This document shows, piece by piece, positions 13,229-25,100 of a stretch of DNA of 64,000 bases. Under the pieces are notes generated by a model. It saw only the letters and a list, made by a program, of their open reading frames with translations. It was not told the DNA's origin and made no database searches. A program made the translations under genes and the position numbers. Within the stretch, counting starts at the first letter, position 1. Every line of letters starts with the position of its first letter. This stretch comes from Lutraria lutraria (taxonomy: Eukaryota > Mollusca > Bivalvia > Venerida > Mactridae). The stretch covers positions 13,927,479 to 13,991,478 of the forward strand of contig OZ026837.1 of the NCBI GenBank assembly GCA_964023205.1, written 5' to 3'.

Positions 13229-14620
13229 ATCGGTCCAATTAATACTAAATAGATGCAACGTTTGTCTTACCCAAAGGAATGGAAAAGAAAGATATATGTC
13301 CATATTAAATGTTCATAAGGTATTCCATCCCTAATACTGACGTATCTGCTCAATGCTACACACAATTATTGATATTATAAAGTTAGTATTGCCCAACATT
13401 CATTATTTCTTTGATATTTACCTCCGTTACTTTAATATATTTAACCATACATTTTCAAACCTTTGTAAGAGTTCTTGAAATATAGAAAAATATGAATTTA
13501 TTTTCAAACTGCAGGGTGACCTATATTTTCTTTAACAAATTAGATTGATACTGTGATACTGTATCATTGCATCTTTTATTTTTGAATGAAGTGAATGTTC
13601 TTTTTTTCTATTTTTTAAGAAAAAAAAGTTTATTCAAAAAGATTTCAATGCCAATTTAAAGGGGGAAAAACTCAAAAATAAAAATGTCATAGAATTATTT
13701 TTTTTAAATTATGAGTCTTCCAAACATCTATCCACCCTATTAGAGATAATAATTTAGGGAGTAAGGATCCTGATACCTTTAGTATTCTTTTCAATATCTA
13801 GTCGGGTTTCCCAACACGTGTGTTACCTTTCATGGATTACCCTTGCATGCCGACTAATCGGTATTCCCAGTTGATAATAAGATAGGTTTCCCAAAACGTG
13901 GGTTACCCTTCGTGGATAAAATGGCCTTTTAAAGGGTTGACCTTTATTCGGAGGTGGCCGGCCACAGGTTTGACTGTATGTGGCTGTAAAAATTAGTATA
14001 ATACATTATCATGTTCCAGATAGTATTCATTGTACATATCTAATGTTCATCTAAGCGAGTAGAAAGAACCAATTTAATTTAAGTTAGATGATACTCAACT
14101 TTTATTAGGGTCAGTGCATTTGATGTCGTTATCTTACACAGAACAGTCATTCTAAACATAAAGATATGTATCGTGTTTCGAAGGATTTTCCCTTTAAAGC
14201 CGCACGTATATCAGATTTGTTTTCCCATACACTAATTCTTACATGCCATTTTCTAAAAACTCAAACAGAATGTAATGTATGTAATATATATGACTAATCT
14301 TTAACCTAGTAAACAGAATACACGTTTTTCGTAGAAGGCTATCTTAAACATTGTTAATTTCAAAGAATTTTGCAAATAACAATTACGTTGTTATCTAACA
14401 CAGTTAAATATTAAGTACATAGTTATTGTCACAGTAAACAATATCTATATACATTTTTGCATTTGAGAAACAAATACTTTAAGTTCATGAAAAGTTTAAC
14501 AAGTTTCTGAATTGTTTAAAATATTGTTCTACATTTTATTAATTAATTATGCCTCAATGACATGACACGATAACTTATGATTTGTAATCAATTAATCATC
14601 TACTACTTGATATGTTACGT

Positions 14621-14800
14621 GTAATGTTTAAATCAGCTATTATTTAGTAAGTGATATTTAAACTATCAATTATATGATTGGTAATGTTTAAATCATCAAT
14701 TATTGAATGTGTAATGTTTAAATCATCAATTATTGAATGTGTAATGTTTAAACCATCAATTATTTGATTGGTATGTTTAAATCATCAACTATTGGGTGTT
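14621..14800. repeat. 30-bp tandem repeat, six copies
   Basis: Units start at 14621, 14651, 14681, 14711, 14741 and 14771, with core gtaatgtttaaatcatcaat. The repeat is AT-rich, lies in an otherwise empty stretch (13230-16440) and is only slightly diverged. Confidence 0.9.
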
Positions 14801-16453
14801 GTATGTACATCATAAAATATTTGATTGTAATGCCTATATCATTAACAGCTAATACTTATCATCTGTAATGCTTCTCTATGATCTTTTTTCTTCTTTATAT
14901 CTATAAGGGGTATGACAGCATTGCACGTAGTTATGATAAGCTAATTATCTATGCTGATGTTTATGTATTTAAAGTGCTGTTAAACTAAGCTCCATGCTGA
15001 AAATAATTTATACTGAAGATCTGAAACGAGTATGTGAATTGTTGTTTGACAAATGATGACAATCATTGACTTTGGGTCATAAAAACACAAAATTTAGATT
15101 CAACCAATATCTTAATATTTATTTTAATAGAAAAGTTTATTAATCTATACATCTGTTAATATAATGGTGCTACTTTAGATATAAGGATTATGAATCTATG
15201 GTTTATCTGCACATTTAAAAAAAATATATCAACGTTAAAATTGCGAAGGAAACAATTACCTCAATAAATGAATCATTTTCTTTTTCTCTCTTTGATTATT
15301 CATGTATGTTCGACTTTTATCGTAGGTCTCATATAAGTCCTAATCTTTTTTCTATATCTTGATTGCCAGTTGACAAAAGGGTTGATTAAAAAACTGTGGC
15401 ATTATTCTTGTATTCAAAATGGAATAGCGTCAGATATGGGCGATCATTTCATTTAAAAAACGTACCATTCAAGTACCAGTATATAATACTAGGCATAACA
15501 ATATTTACGGGTGGATACATGCATTCTGACCCAAAATGTCACAGTTCTAATACGAAGTCCATCACATTTAACAGACTCAACCTGTAGAACCAACAATTCC
15601 ATATCTGACCAGACATTATTTAAAGTCGATGCTTTTTTACGGACATTGGTCCAAACACATAATTATTCACGTCAAAGTCACAGATACAGGGCGATGCTGC
15701 GATAAATGTTGGTAAACGAAGCAACCATGTATTTTATTACTGTGGAACATTATATTATATAGTGGAAAAAATACTACGCACTTCAGTTCTCATTATCTCC
15801 TCCTCGTCTTTTGGTAATCCACGTAACAAACACAAAGATGATAGCACACTCACTCCTGCATAGTAACAATCGCCTGTACATGTATTACCACAGAATACAT
15901 ATTCAGACTGCATCCCTTTACCCATGTTTATAAAAGAGGTTGTCAGTTTATCATAATTGCAGAACTTTGAACACAGAAAATTTAATGTCCTACACAGGTT
16001 ACCCAAAAACATTCTTCCATGAAAATTTGGGTTTCCTAGAACTTTCAATCCCCGTCATGGGTTTTTCCAATATTTGTACATTACCAGGATTCCAAGTTTT
16101 TGATTTAATCAGGTTTTACCAAATATTGTTCTTTTTATATGTTATTGTATTGGTTGTATTGCTTAGTAATGTGTAGTCGTTTTTTTTCCTTTATTACTTT
16201 TTTAAAATACGATAACATGGCTCTTCCATATAAGATTACGATTTTTAAGCAAGTACATGTAGATAATCAGTTGCACAGGTTAATAGTTATATTTAATGTA
16301 GACTTAGTGCTTGACCCATTTTCTTATCGAATCAGTGACAAGGGTTGTTTTAGATTTGTGCAGTCTTGTTTTAATAGAATACAAAACTGACGATCTAAGT
16401 TCTTAGTTTCAAAGTATGACCAGTACACACTGCGCATACGGAGCACTATGACG

Positions 16454-16549
16454 GTTAGAATACATATTTGGGTGTTCTTCGTAATAAGAAAGCTACAGCC
16501 ACTACCGCTGTTCTTATTTACGAAGAAACACCCAAATGGGCACTCTAAC
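16454..16549. repeat. Hairpin repeat (MITE-like)
   Basis: The left arm gttagaatacatatttgggt, continuing with gttcttcgtaataagaa, pairs with a right arm ttcttatttacgaagaaaca followed by cccaaatg and ctctaac. The loop is about 20 bases. It is probably a small foldback element; no transposase is present. Confidence 0.7.
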
Positions 16550-17349
16550 ATATACATAATGCATTGCATTCAGGGGATTAAACAAATCACTCATACGATA
16601 AGGACTGCTAACTATATAGGTCTCATTTTTTCTTGGGTTGTGAACTTTCTTGGGATATCCTATCCTGTACTACAGTTTTTAACATACAATCAATTTAATG
16701 TTTTGGTTAAAACATTTACCTTTTTGCTGCAGACAATGTTTTACATTACTCTGGTTGTTTTGTATGATTTAAATCAGCCTTCAAGCCAAAAATAGCATTT
16801 ATTTGTTTATTCATTTTTTAACCTACGTCGTAAATAGTGAATCGGGAACAATCGCCTTAGAAAACTTTTCATAGGGCGGATCATTTTATAGAATTTAATC
16901 ATCAGTTACTTGAAAATCACCTGTGTCGATGTAAAATTAATTTAAATCGTTAAAATCTTATTTCCGAATTTAGTTAGATGCCATGTCTTTTGTTTTTGTA
17001 AAATATTCATTGCCCTTTGTTTATGATATTGTATCCGTTTATCATCTAAGTATGAAACTTTATTTTCTGTTTCACGTGAGAGAAGTGTGGGTCAGTGTAT
17101 GTTTAATGATACACAAGATGCTGTTTTAATGAACTTTTATTTCTTTCACTCAAACTTATTCATACGATTATATCCAAAGTTTCAACTGCTGTTAAAATAA
17201 TTATAACAATATAAGTAAAAGTTAATACAAGTAAGAAATCACTTTCAATAGGATTATACTGAAACAATGATATTAAACTCCCAAATTAAAACTCCAAAAA
17301 GACTCCAGAAAGAACTCCCCAATTGCTTATATACCCTTTATTATGTAAC

Positions 17350-17590
17350 AGACCTGTAATTTCAGGTTTACCTAAAATATGCAAATAGACCTGACATTTT
17401 CGGGTTACTTAATTGATACCTGACATTTTCAGGTAATAGTAAAATTCAGTCTATTAAGATTTATATGAGAAACCTGTACTTCTCAGGTTAACTTGAATGA
17501 ATGTGTTAATTAATACTAGATAAGAAACTGCAGGCATTCTACTACTGACAAATTATTGTTATATAAAGAACCTGAAATCTCAGGTCTATT
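17350..17590. repeat. Series of ACCTG...CAGGT mini-hairpins
   Basis: Five short inverted repeats lie in 240 bp: acctgtaatttcaggt, acctgacattttcgggt, acctgacattttcaggt, acctgtacttctcaggt and acctgaaatctcaggt. Each is a 5-8-bp stem with a short AT-rich loop, separated by 30-100 bp of AT-rich DNA. Confidence 0.7.
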
Positions 17591-17734
17591 TTTACTGTTT
17601 AATATCAATGAAGACAAGATGCAGAATGGTGTAGTACTATACAATATTTTACACACCTATCTTAAACAATTAGGGTCGTAGGATTATTTAAAAGAAATAA
17701 AACCCAGTGTATCATAAGCGCAGCATAATCGAGT

Positions 17735-17950
17735 TTTACGCCCCTTTTCAACAGTCAGAGTCATATGAGGCGGACAGATCACTTAACCATCGTTCTTGGG
17801 AAAAAACAGTACTATATTCCCAACATTCGTAAGCAACTGTCTACTTTCTCACATAAAGAGACTCTAGCGGGACTCTAACCCACAACCCTCTATCAGTGAG
17901 AGGTTACAGTGATTTGAAGTCAGCGTCCTTAACCACTCGACCACCGAGGT
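17735..17950 (-). mobile_element. tRNA-headed SINE
   Basis: Read on the minus strand, the head carries an A-box-like ggtcgagtggttaaggacg and a B-box-like gtgggttagagtccc. It resembles a serine or leucine tRNA. The body continues to a tail near 17735 that holds tgttgaaaaggggcgtaaaac. A second copy of the same family, on the plus strand, is at 56872-57050. Confidence 0.75.
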
Positions 17951-18401
17951 GGGTCTCTGAATATGAAGTTTTGAACAAACATGGGTTGCATTTTGTACTG
18001 GTAAATGATCTAAATCAGGTGGTAGGTGCACGCACAAAAACAAATGATTGAATCTTGTTTTATGATATAAAACAGTTTGGTATGGCATAGTTTATCATTT
18101 TAAGAGGGTTAGTATGCAAATCACTTCTGAATCAGACTATAATGGTGCATGCTCAAAAATATATACGAAGGCTATCCCTTAAGTATGTAGACTTTTCTCA
18201 TAACTCCAAAATATTTTATGATAAGTGAATGATAAATTGTGCAGACTAATTAATATTTATATTCTACTTCGTGGTTTGCAACTTATTGATGCTTCCATGA
18301 CAACCAGTAGTGCCATGTGGTGTACATGTATACAGTAATATTGAAATAATTAAGCACTATATGATTAATATAATGTAAATAAAACAATCACAATGACATA
18401 G

Positions 18402-18590
18402 CTGACAGTTTTCACATAGGCAGAATGAAGAAGAAACATTCAAGGTCAGATAACTCAAAAACAAGCACCGCGACCCCCATTTGTTTTCGTTTAAAATGTT
18501 CTATTATCATATGCTACGATCATACAAAGTTTTAAAAAATTATGTCTATAAGTTTTCATTCTGCCTATATGTCTCTGTGAAAACTGACAG
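18402..18590. mobile_element. MITE with 28-bp inverted ends
   Basis: The left end ctgacagttttcacataggc, followed by agaatgaa, is matched in inverse orientation by ttcattctgcctatatg and gtgaaaactgacag at 18555-18590. There is no coding capacity. It forms the left part of the duplicated segment described next. Confidence 0.7.
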
Positions 18591-19742
18591 ATATGTCCTT
18601 ACCTAAATTTAAATGTTCAACAGATATAAATGATAATCAATGTCTAAACAGAAGTGTCAAATGATATACAAATACATGAAGATAAAACAGTATAAACTAC
18701 ATTAAAGGATATTAGAAATAAGAGTATTGTATAAAATGGAATAACACCGTCTACATATCCAGAAATTGTTCACCATTTTTGGATCACTGAATTCGTCACC
18801 TGAATCTTATAGTAGGCTATCTACCATTTTGAAGATTTTGAGATTTTTACATCGTTGAAACGTCTCAGAGATAGATATCTACTCGTGCCCTTGTTTCAGC
18901 AATTGGAGCCCCGTTAAAATGTTTTGCGTTATCTCCATGTTTTTGGGGTTTTTTTGTCAAATGACTTTGAATGTTTGTTATTATTCTCAGGCGAGGAATT
19001 ATAGGTAAAGCGAATGTGTTGGTCATGTAGTTTTTGTATGTAATGTCGGATTCGCATTCAGTTTCTACCCGAATGAAAAAAAATCACATTCAAGGACAGA
19101 TAACTAAAAAACAACCACCGCGACCCCAATTTGTTTTCTCTTAAAATGTTCTATTATCATATGTTACGATCATGCAAAGTGAAAAAAATCTGTCAAAACG
19201 TTTTCATCCTATATATATGCTTATGTGAAAATTGTCAGACATGTCCTTAACTAATTTATTATAGTCAACAGATTTAAATGATATTCACTGTCTAAACAGA
19301 ATGTCAAATGATATACAAATACATGAAGATAAAAGACACAGTATATACTACATTAAAGGATATTAGAAATAAGAGTATTGTCTAAAAGAGAATGACACCG
19401 TTCAAGATATCTAGAAATTGTTCACCATTTTTCGATCACTGAATGCGTCACCTGAATCTTATAGTGGGCTATCTACCATTTCGTTTCAGAGAGAGATATC
19501 TACTCGTGCCCTTGCTTAAGCAATTGGAGCCCCCGTTAAAAAGTTGTTCAGTCACATTTTGCGCTATCTCCATGTTGTTGGGGTTTTCTTTCAATTGACT
19601 TTGAATGTTTGTTGACATTTTTCTTATAGTGATTAAAATGGAGTTAGCTCATCATTATTCTCAGGCGACGAGTTATAGGTAAAACTAATATGTTGGTCAT
19701 ATAGTTTTGTATTTAACGTCGGATTTGCATTCAGTTTCTACC
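18430..19742. repeat. Tandem segmental duplication, about 0.66 kb unit
   Basis: Unit 1 (about 18430-19069) and unit 2 (about 19084-19742) align along their length. Shared stretches include ccgcgacccc, gttctattatcatatg, tactcgtgcccttg and gcattcagtttctacc, in the same order and orientation. Divergence is visible but moderate, with small indels. No gene is seen in either unit. Confidence 0.85.
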
Positions 19743-19744
19743 GT

Positions 19745-20800
19745 TCCATTAGTCTGTTTAGATTGCTGAATTCGAATTCACATCGCGTCCGTATATACAC
19801 CATTATCAATACAAATAATTACCATATGTTTGAGCGGAAGACTTGCGTTGTGATTGGTTCAAATTTCTTAAATCTGTAAATTTTTGAAAAAGGAAAGAAA
19901 GTGAAATAAATTGAAACTAGATTTTGGACAGCGCATTTTGTCAGCATTTTTTAAATATAAAATAAACATGTGAAATGCGTGTGTTTATTACTCATTATTG
20001 TTGTTCTAACACGATGATCTTACGTTCCTATATCCATAAAAGTATGAAACTACATTGGCTAAATTGATTAAAGATATTTACATGTAATATACCATCAGAT
20101 TAATCGTTTACTATGGTGAAATATATGATGTACATGGAACACGAGTCATTTAATGGTGGTGTTGTCTCGAACATTTTGTCCATTGAGAAGTGCTAAAGTA
20201 CCTCAAGATACCTAACTTTGTGTAACATAAATAAGCCAACAGGCGTTCTGTCTAGTATAATTTCTATTTGCATTATACTAAAAGAAGACAAGCAGAGGGA
20301 TTCGGGAGGTACTGTACGCACTAAAGATAGGTGTCTCTAAATCAGACACTATGATAAACAAAACTTTTGCCATTTACTTTTACCTTTTACAAAATGCAGA
20401 ACGCTTTTATTACTGGAAGAAATCCATGCAGCAGTTCAATTGTTGATTTCTATTATTGACATTCATTACGAGTATCAAGACGGAAATATGGATGTTTCGT
20501 TGACACATTTAACCTTTTGGTTTTGAAAACTACGCCTACCAAAATGTTGATCAAGGTTAAATGCGATACACCCCAAGAATGAGGCGTGAATTTGGTCTTT
20601 AAATATAATATGTTATATGGTATATATTGCTTGCTCAATACTAACACACATACACTCATCAGATTAATACAACTTATCTTTCTATTCAGGTTTAATCACC
20701 TTTGGCTCACTTGCTGCAAAGAATACAGTAATCATTGACTGAAAACTTAAGATGAAACAAATGAGAATAACACAAACAAATACAAAATACATCAATTGAT
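19745..20800. other. No gene recognised
   Basis: AT-rich intergenic DNA with only short open frames. I see no repeat or RNA gene that I can support. Confidence 0.4.
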
Positions 20801-20806
20801 ATACTA

Positions 20807-20973
20807 CAGTAAAACATCGATTATCCGAAATCGACGGTACTGAATTATTATTTCGGATAATCCATGGTTTCGGAATTTACGATTCGGATAATCGAGTTTA
20901 TTTTACATTGAAATCATTTCTGATAACAACAAGTTTTCGGATAATCCAAGTTCGGATAATCGAGGTTTTACTG
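20807..20973. mobile_element. pogo/Tigger-like MITE, 167 bp
   Basis: The ends are cagtaaaacatcgattatcc and the inverse ggataatcgaggttttactg, flanked on both sides by the dinucleotide TA (20805-20806 and 20974-20975). CAGT-type inverted ends with a TA duplication fit the pogo branch of Tc1/mariner. Extra copies of ttcggataatc inside are subterminal repeats. A diverged fragment of a similar repeat may lie near 56340-56390. Confidence 0.85.
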
Positions 20974-21664
20974 TAGTAGTAATTGTAAGCAAACATTTTA
21001 GTAGCGTGAGACGATGGGTTTCCTCGAATTTCCAAGAAATTTTTCAGTTAAATAAGTATATTTGATATTTAGGTACAGTTTTATTAATCTGCTTCAGTAA
21101 GAAAATGTAATTACTATCGATGATTAAACAGGATGATTTTATGGTACACTATCATATAGATTATATATATGTGCATATACTCACGTGACATTCAATTAGG
21201 TAATATCAACAATCTTATAAAACATACTTGGTGGCTATTGTGTTTACACCACGTACCTTCATTATGTACAGTAGATATTTTGTATTGATATATATATATG
21301 TATCTTCACCAAACCTTGTCAGAATGTTTGTCTTAATGATATCTCGGTTTTACGACAGAAAGTGATTCGGTGAGTTTTACTTTCACGGAAACGAACCGTC
21401 CGCAAAACTCGCAATTTAAATTGCCCGAAATAATTTCCTGGTTTACAGATTATATACATGTACAGTATATATAAATGATTATCCAAGCAGTCAGTTTGTT
21501 TGTTGACAAATATGTTACGTATTGTGCATCACTTATATTTAAATAAATGACAACTAACTCCATCAACTAATTGGATCTTTGTCAAAATAATTTTGAATTC
21601 AACCCATGTTCAATCAGAACAAGCCGTGTCGACGGCTAGATATAGGATGTGGTTTATGTAATGG

Positions 21665-21765
21665 TTAGTGTCTAAAATGACTGTTCTATGTGAAATAAGC
21701 GACGCTAAAGGAAAGCGAGCGACCGGCGTTTCTATTCATGTAGAACTGTCATTTTAGACACTTAC
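21665..21765. repeat. Hairpin repeat, about 100 bp
   Basis: Arms agtgtctaaaatgactgttc and gaactgtcattttagacact pair around a loop that contains GC-richer sequence (gcgacgctaaaggaaagcga). It is probably a foldback or MITE relic. Confidence 0.75.
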
Positions 21766-22019
21766 CAACTTAGTGTTTTCCCTATTTTTCCCATCATACT
21801 ATTAATAAAGTAGTTAGGTCAGTCTCTAACTGCTGGAGAGCCCAGACAGTCGCCTTCAAGAAATATATCGGTACAAAATTCAAATAATCTCGGCAGTCTA
21901 TCGGCTGGAAGAAATAGGCCAAACACTTAACTAAAATAGATGAGGATATAAATTAATAATTGGAGATGATATAATAATGGTCGTAGAAACAAAGCGTTCC
22001 ATAATATTGTGACAATCAA

Positions 22020-22085
22020 TCTCTATCCAGAGTTGTCGTTCCTTTTCACATGTGAGGCCTAATGAACGACAACTCTGGATAGAGA
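22020..22085. repeat. Perfect 22-bp hairpin
   Basis: Arms tctctatccagagttgtcgt(tc) at 22020-22041 and the exact inverse at 22064-22085 surround a 22-base loop. The loop itself contains the palindrome tcacatgtga. It lies just 3' of the protease-like gene's stop codon (which is on the minus strand at 22134), so it would sit in or near that gene's 3' end if transcription runs on. Confidence 0.85.
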
Positions 22086-22133
22086 GACCATGACAGTATC
22101 AGATAACATAATGTAAAGCAACTTATATAGTGC

Positions 22134-25100
22134 TTACAATTTTGTAAATAAATATTTACCTGGTGTAACCTTTACTTTTTTTTGGTTTTCAAAAGCGTTC
22201 ATTACACTTTGCATTTTGCCTGCGTATGTATAATCTGAATATTCTCCATAAAGAATTCCAACAATGGATACGGAACCATCTGGATTTTCCTTGCATATGG
22301 CTGATCCACTGTCTCCTTCTTTTGAGAACGGCGGTGCTGAAATATCAGATAATTGCAATACATGTTTATAAATGTTCCCTTTTTCATAGGAGTTTTACGT
22401 CGCACCAACAGCCAGTGACCTTCCAGCTTTAACAGTGGATGAAGACCCAATGTTTACTTACTTTTTTTCTAAAGAAATGCCTTATCTCTGCATTTAAATT
22501 CGTGGGGATTTGATTTCGTGGATGAGCTGACCCACGAAATCCACGAAATTAAATCCCCAACGAAAATTAGCGATTCCACAGTATGTGCAGAAAAACCAAC
22601 CTTGTTCTTAAACTTCTAAGGTAACTGGACATCTTCCTAACGTGATATAATTTGGTGGGATACGAAGGTACAGATACCACTCGATGTCAAGTTAATTCAG
22701 TAATAATTTAGTCAGTACTAAAACAGATAATAAGATAATATAGTCGAATACTTCAATAATTAGTTACCAGTACAAAATAGAAGTTTACCTGAATCCGACT
22801 GATTAGATCTGTATTCAACTAAAATGTTGATTGAAAATTCAAATTTTGACCCATCGTTCTGTCCGTAATGGTAATTACAATAGTCAAAACTTTTCATCGC
22901 CATATTATCACTTACAACAACTCCGAACGTAGGTTTTGTATAAGCCCCGACTTTGTACACATGAGTAGCCGCATCTTCCTTATCTACCTTATCTTTGGCA
23001 TCTACCACCGCATCTACCGCAGACCAATTCCAATTGCTACAAAGTGTTTTCCCATCCGACTTATAAAGAGAAAGGTTGCAGTACCTGCGGGCATCAGGTT
23101 CCACTTGTATCGCTGCTAAGTCTAAATAGTGATCACGTTGTATGCCATACTCCACAGTTCCAAGAGTAATGTATTTTTGTTCACCGATATGGACACTTAC
23201 CGTGTTTTCGACACAGTGTGCACATGATAACGCGTATAGGCTTCGATCACTCACTTGCCCTGTATTAGGTTGAATATGTGCAAAACAACACAGCGTTCCA
23301 TATAACTCCTTTCCCTGAGTTTTAATTGCTCTTCCAGTAACTATATCATAACCAACTTGCCGTTTATATAATGGTCCAACTTCCACCGAGTATTTATAAC
23401 CATAGTTGTTACGCCATATCATTTTCTGCAATTCTCTTTTCTCATCCAACGTGATATCGTCATTAACAAATATCTTTAACGTGCCGTAAACATTACCACA
23501 TGCAATTACATTGTCGATGCTGTAATAAGAAAAGTCGGTTAAGAAATTGATAACAATTCAAGGCATGTAGGGGAGACCGGGGCAAAATGAAACATGGGGC
23601 AAAATGAAACACTCTAGATATTGTTGTTGTGAAGCCACATATGACCCAATAAAATTCGGAAAAAAACGCAGTGTCCTTCCTTTGCGATGGTTGGAATAGA
23701 GCATCGTTAAGAACAAACGCTATAAAACGTAAATAAGCAGATATTTTACTTCCTATGCAATGTAAGTGATTTTTTATCATCCAGTAATTATCTTAATTAG
23801 TTCCGGTAATATTGATAGTGGAACACAATGTCGTAGTCTAAATAGAAACTGAATGTTTTGTGTTTATATTTCACAGAATATTGAAAGTCTCTTCCTATAC
23901 GATATCACATGGGTTAGGGTCAAAGGTCATTCGGTGCGGATGGGGCAAAATGGAACATTAGTGACGGGGTATATTGGAACAATGTTTCAATTTGCCCCAA
24001 CATATTTTCAAAGCCGGTAAAGTAATAAAAAACATGTGCGTTCTGACGTTTTGTGCGTCTGATAGTAGCTATGTGCTTTCCAATTTAAAAACTAGATCTC
24101 AGTGACATAGCCAGAAATAAGCCGAGGCACTCTGTTGTCGTTCATGTGGTCACTAAGCGGATTTTTACCTAGAACGTCTTTAATTGATACGTTTTGGAAG
24201 CCGCATGTTCTTACCCCAAATTATCGGAATCACTGACGTAATATATGGCAGTTTTGTAACAATGAAGTTATATTTTTACCAAACATATCATGTATGAACA
24301 TTCTTTCCTGTAATCTACAGCAAGCTATATGATCCTGATGCTCAAAGTATATATATCAATGGTGATATGCATTTCAATGCGTTTTTTTTTCATAATGACA
24401 CAATCGAATGAATGTTTGTAAGATGGAATAATTATTAATAATTTTATCAACATTGTACATGGTCAATGTTCCAACCAGTTCATACTTTGAGACAGTCATG
24501 TACAAAATGTGTAGAAACCTATTGAGATGTATTTTTCTTCCAGAATAGGGTGGATGATATCACTATTATTCAAACAGGTGATAACACTCTTGAATACTAA
24601 AACATGATATAGTCTATTCAAATAATTGCGGAAATCATTTATATGTATCTGATTTGTTGATATCCTTATTTTGAATTAGTGATATCGCCAGTCCTGTATC
24701 ATAGCTAAATATGTAAAATTCCATATTAGAGTTGATAACACTAATTTGAATAATGGGTGTTATCACCAGTTCGTGTTGAAAGTGTGATATCATCCCTTCT
24801 GATAGGTGATATCAATCACTCACTGGAATGCTTTTATAAGACAGTATTATGTGATATCACTCATTTAATCCAAACTGATTACATCATGAGATGGTATACT
24901 TGATATCATATTTTCACTTGAGTGATATCACATATTCGAAAGAATGGTATCATCAGTTCAGATTTATGTATATTTCACAACGTGGCATTACATGGTACTA
25001 AAAGGTGCCCCGTAATTCATACAGTACGAAAACAAATGTTGGAATGAATTCTTTGGGCAAAATATGAATATGAGGTTCATTGTTCCATTTTACCCCAGGT

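Noticed and set aside
13800..13925. Twin passages ggtttcccaacacgtgtgtt and ggtttcccaaaacgtgggtt with CACGTG cores.
   Set aside because: Two diverged copies in an AT-rich gene desert; E-box meaning cannot be supported without a nearby promoter.
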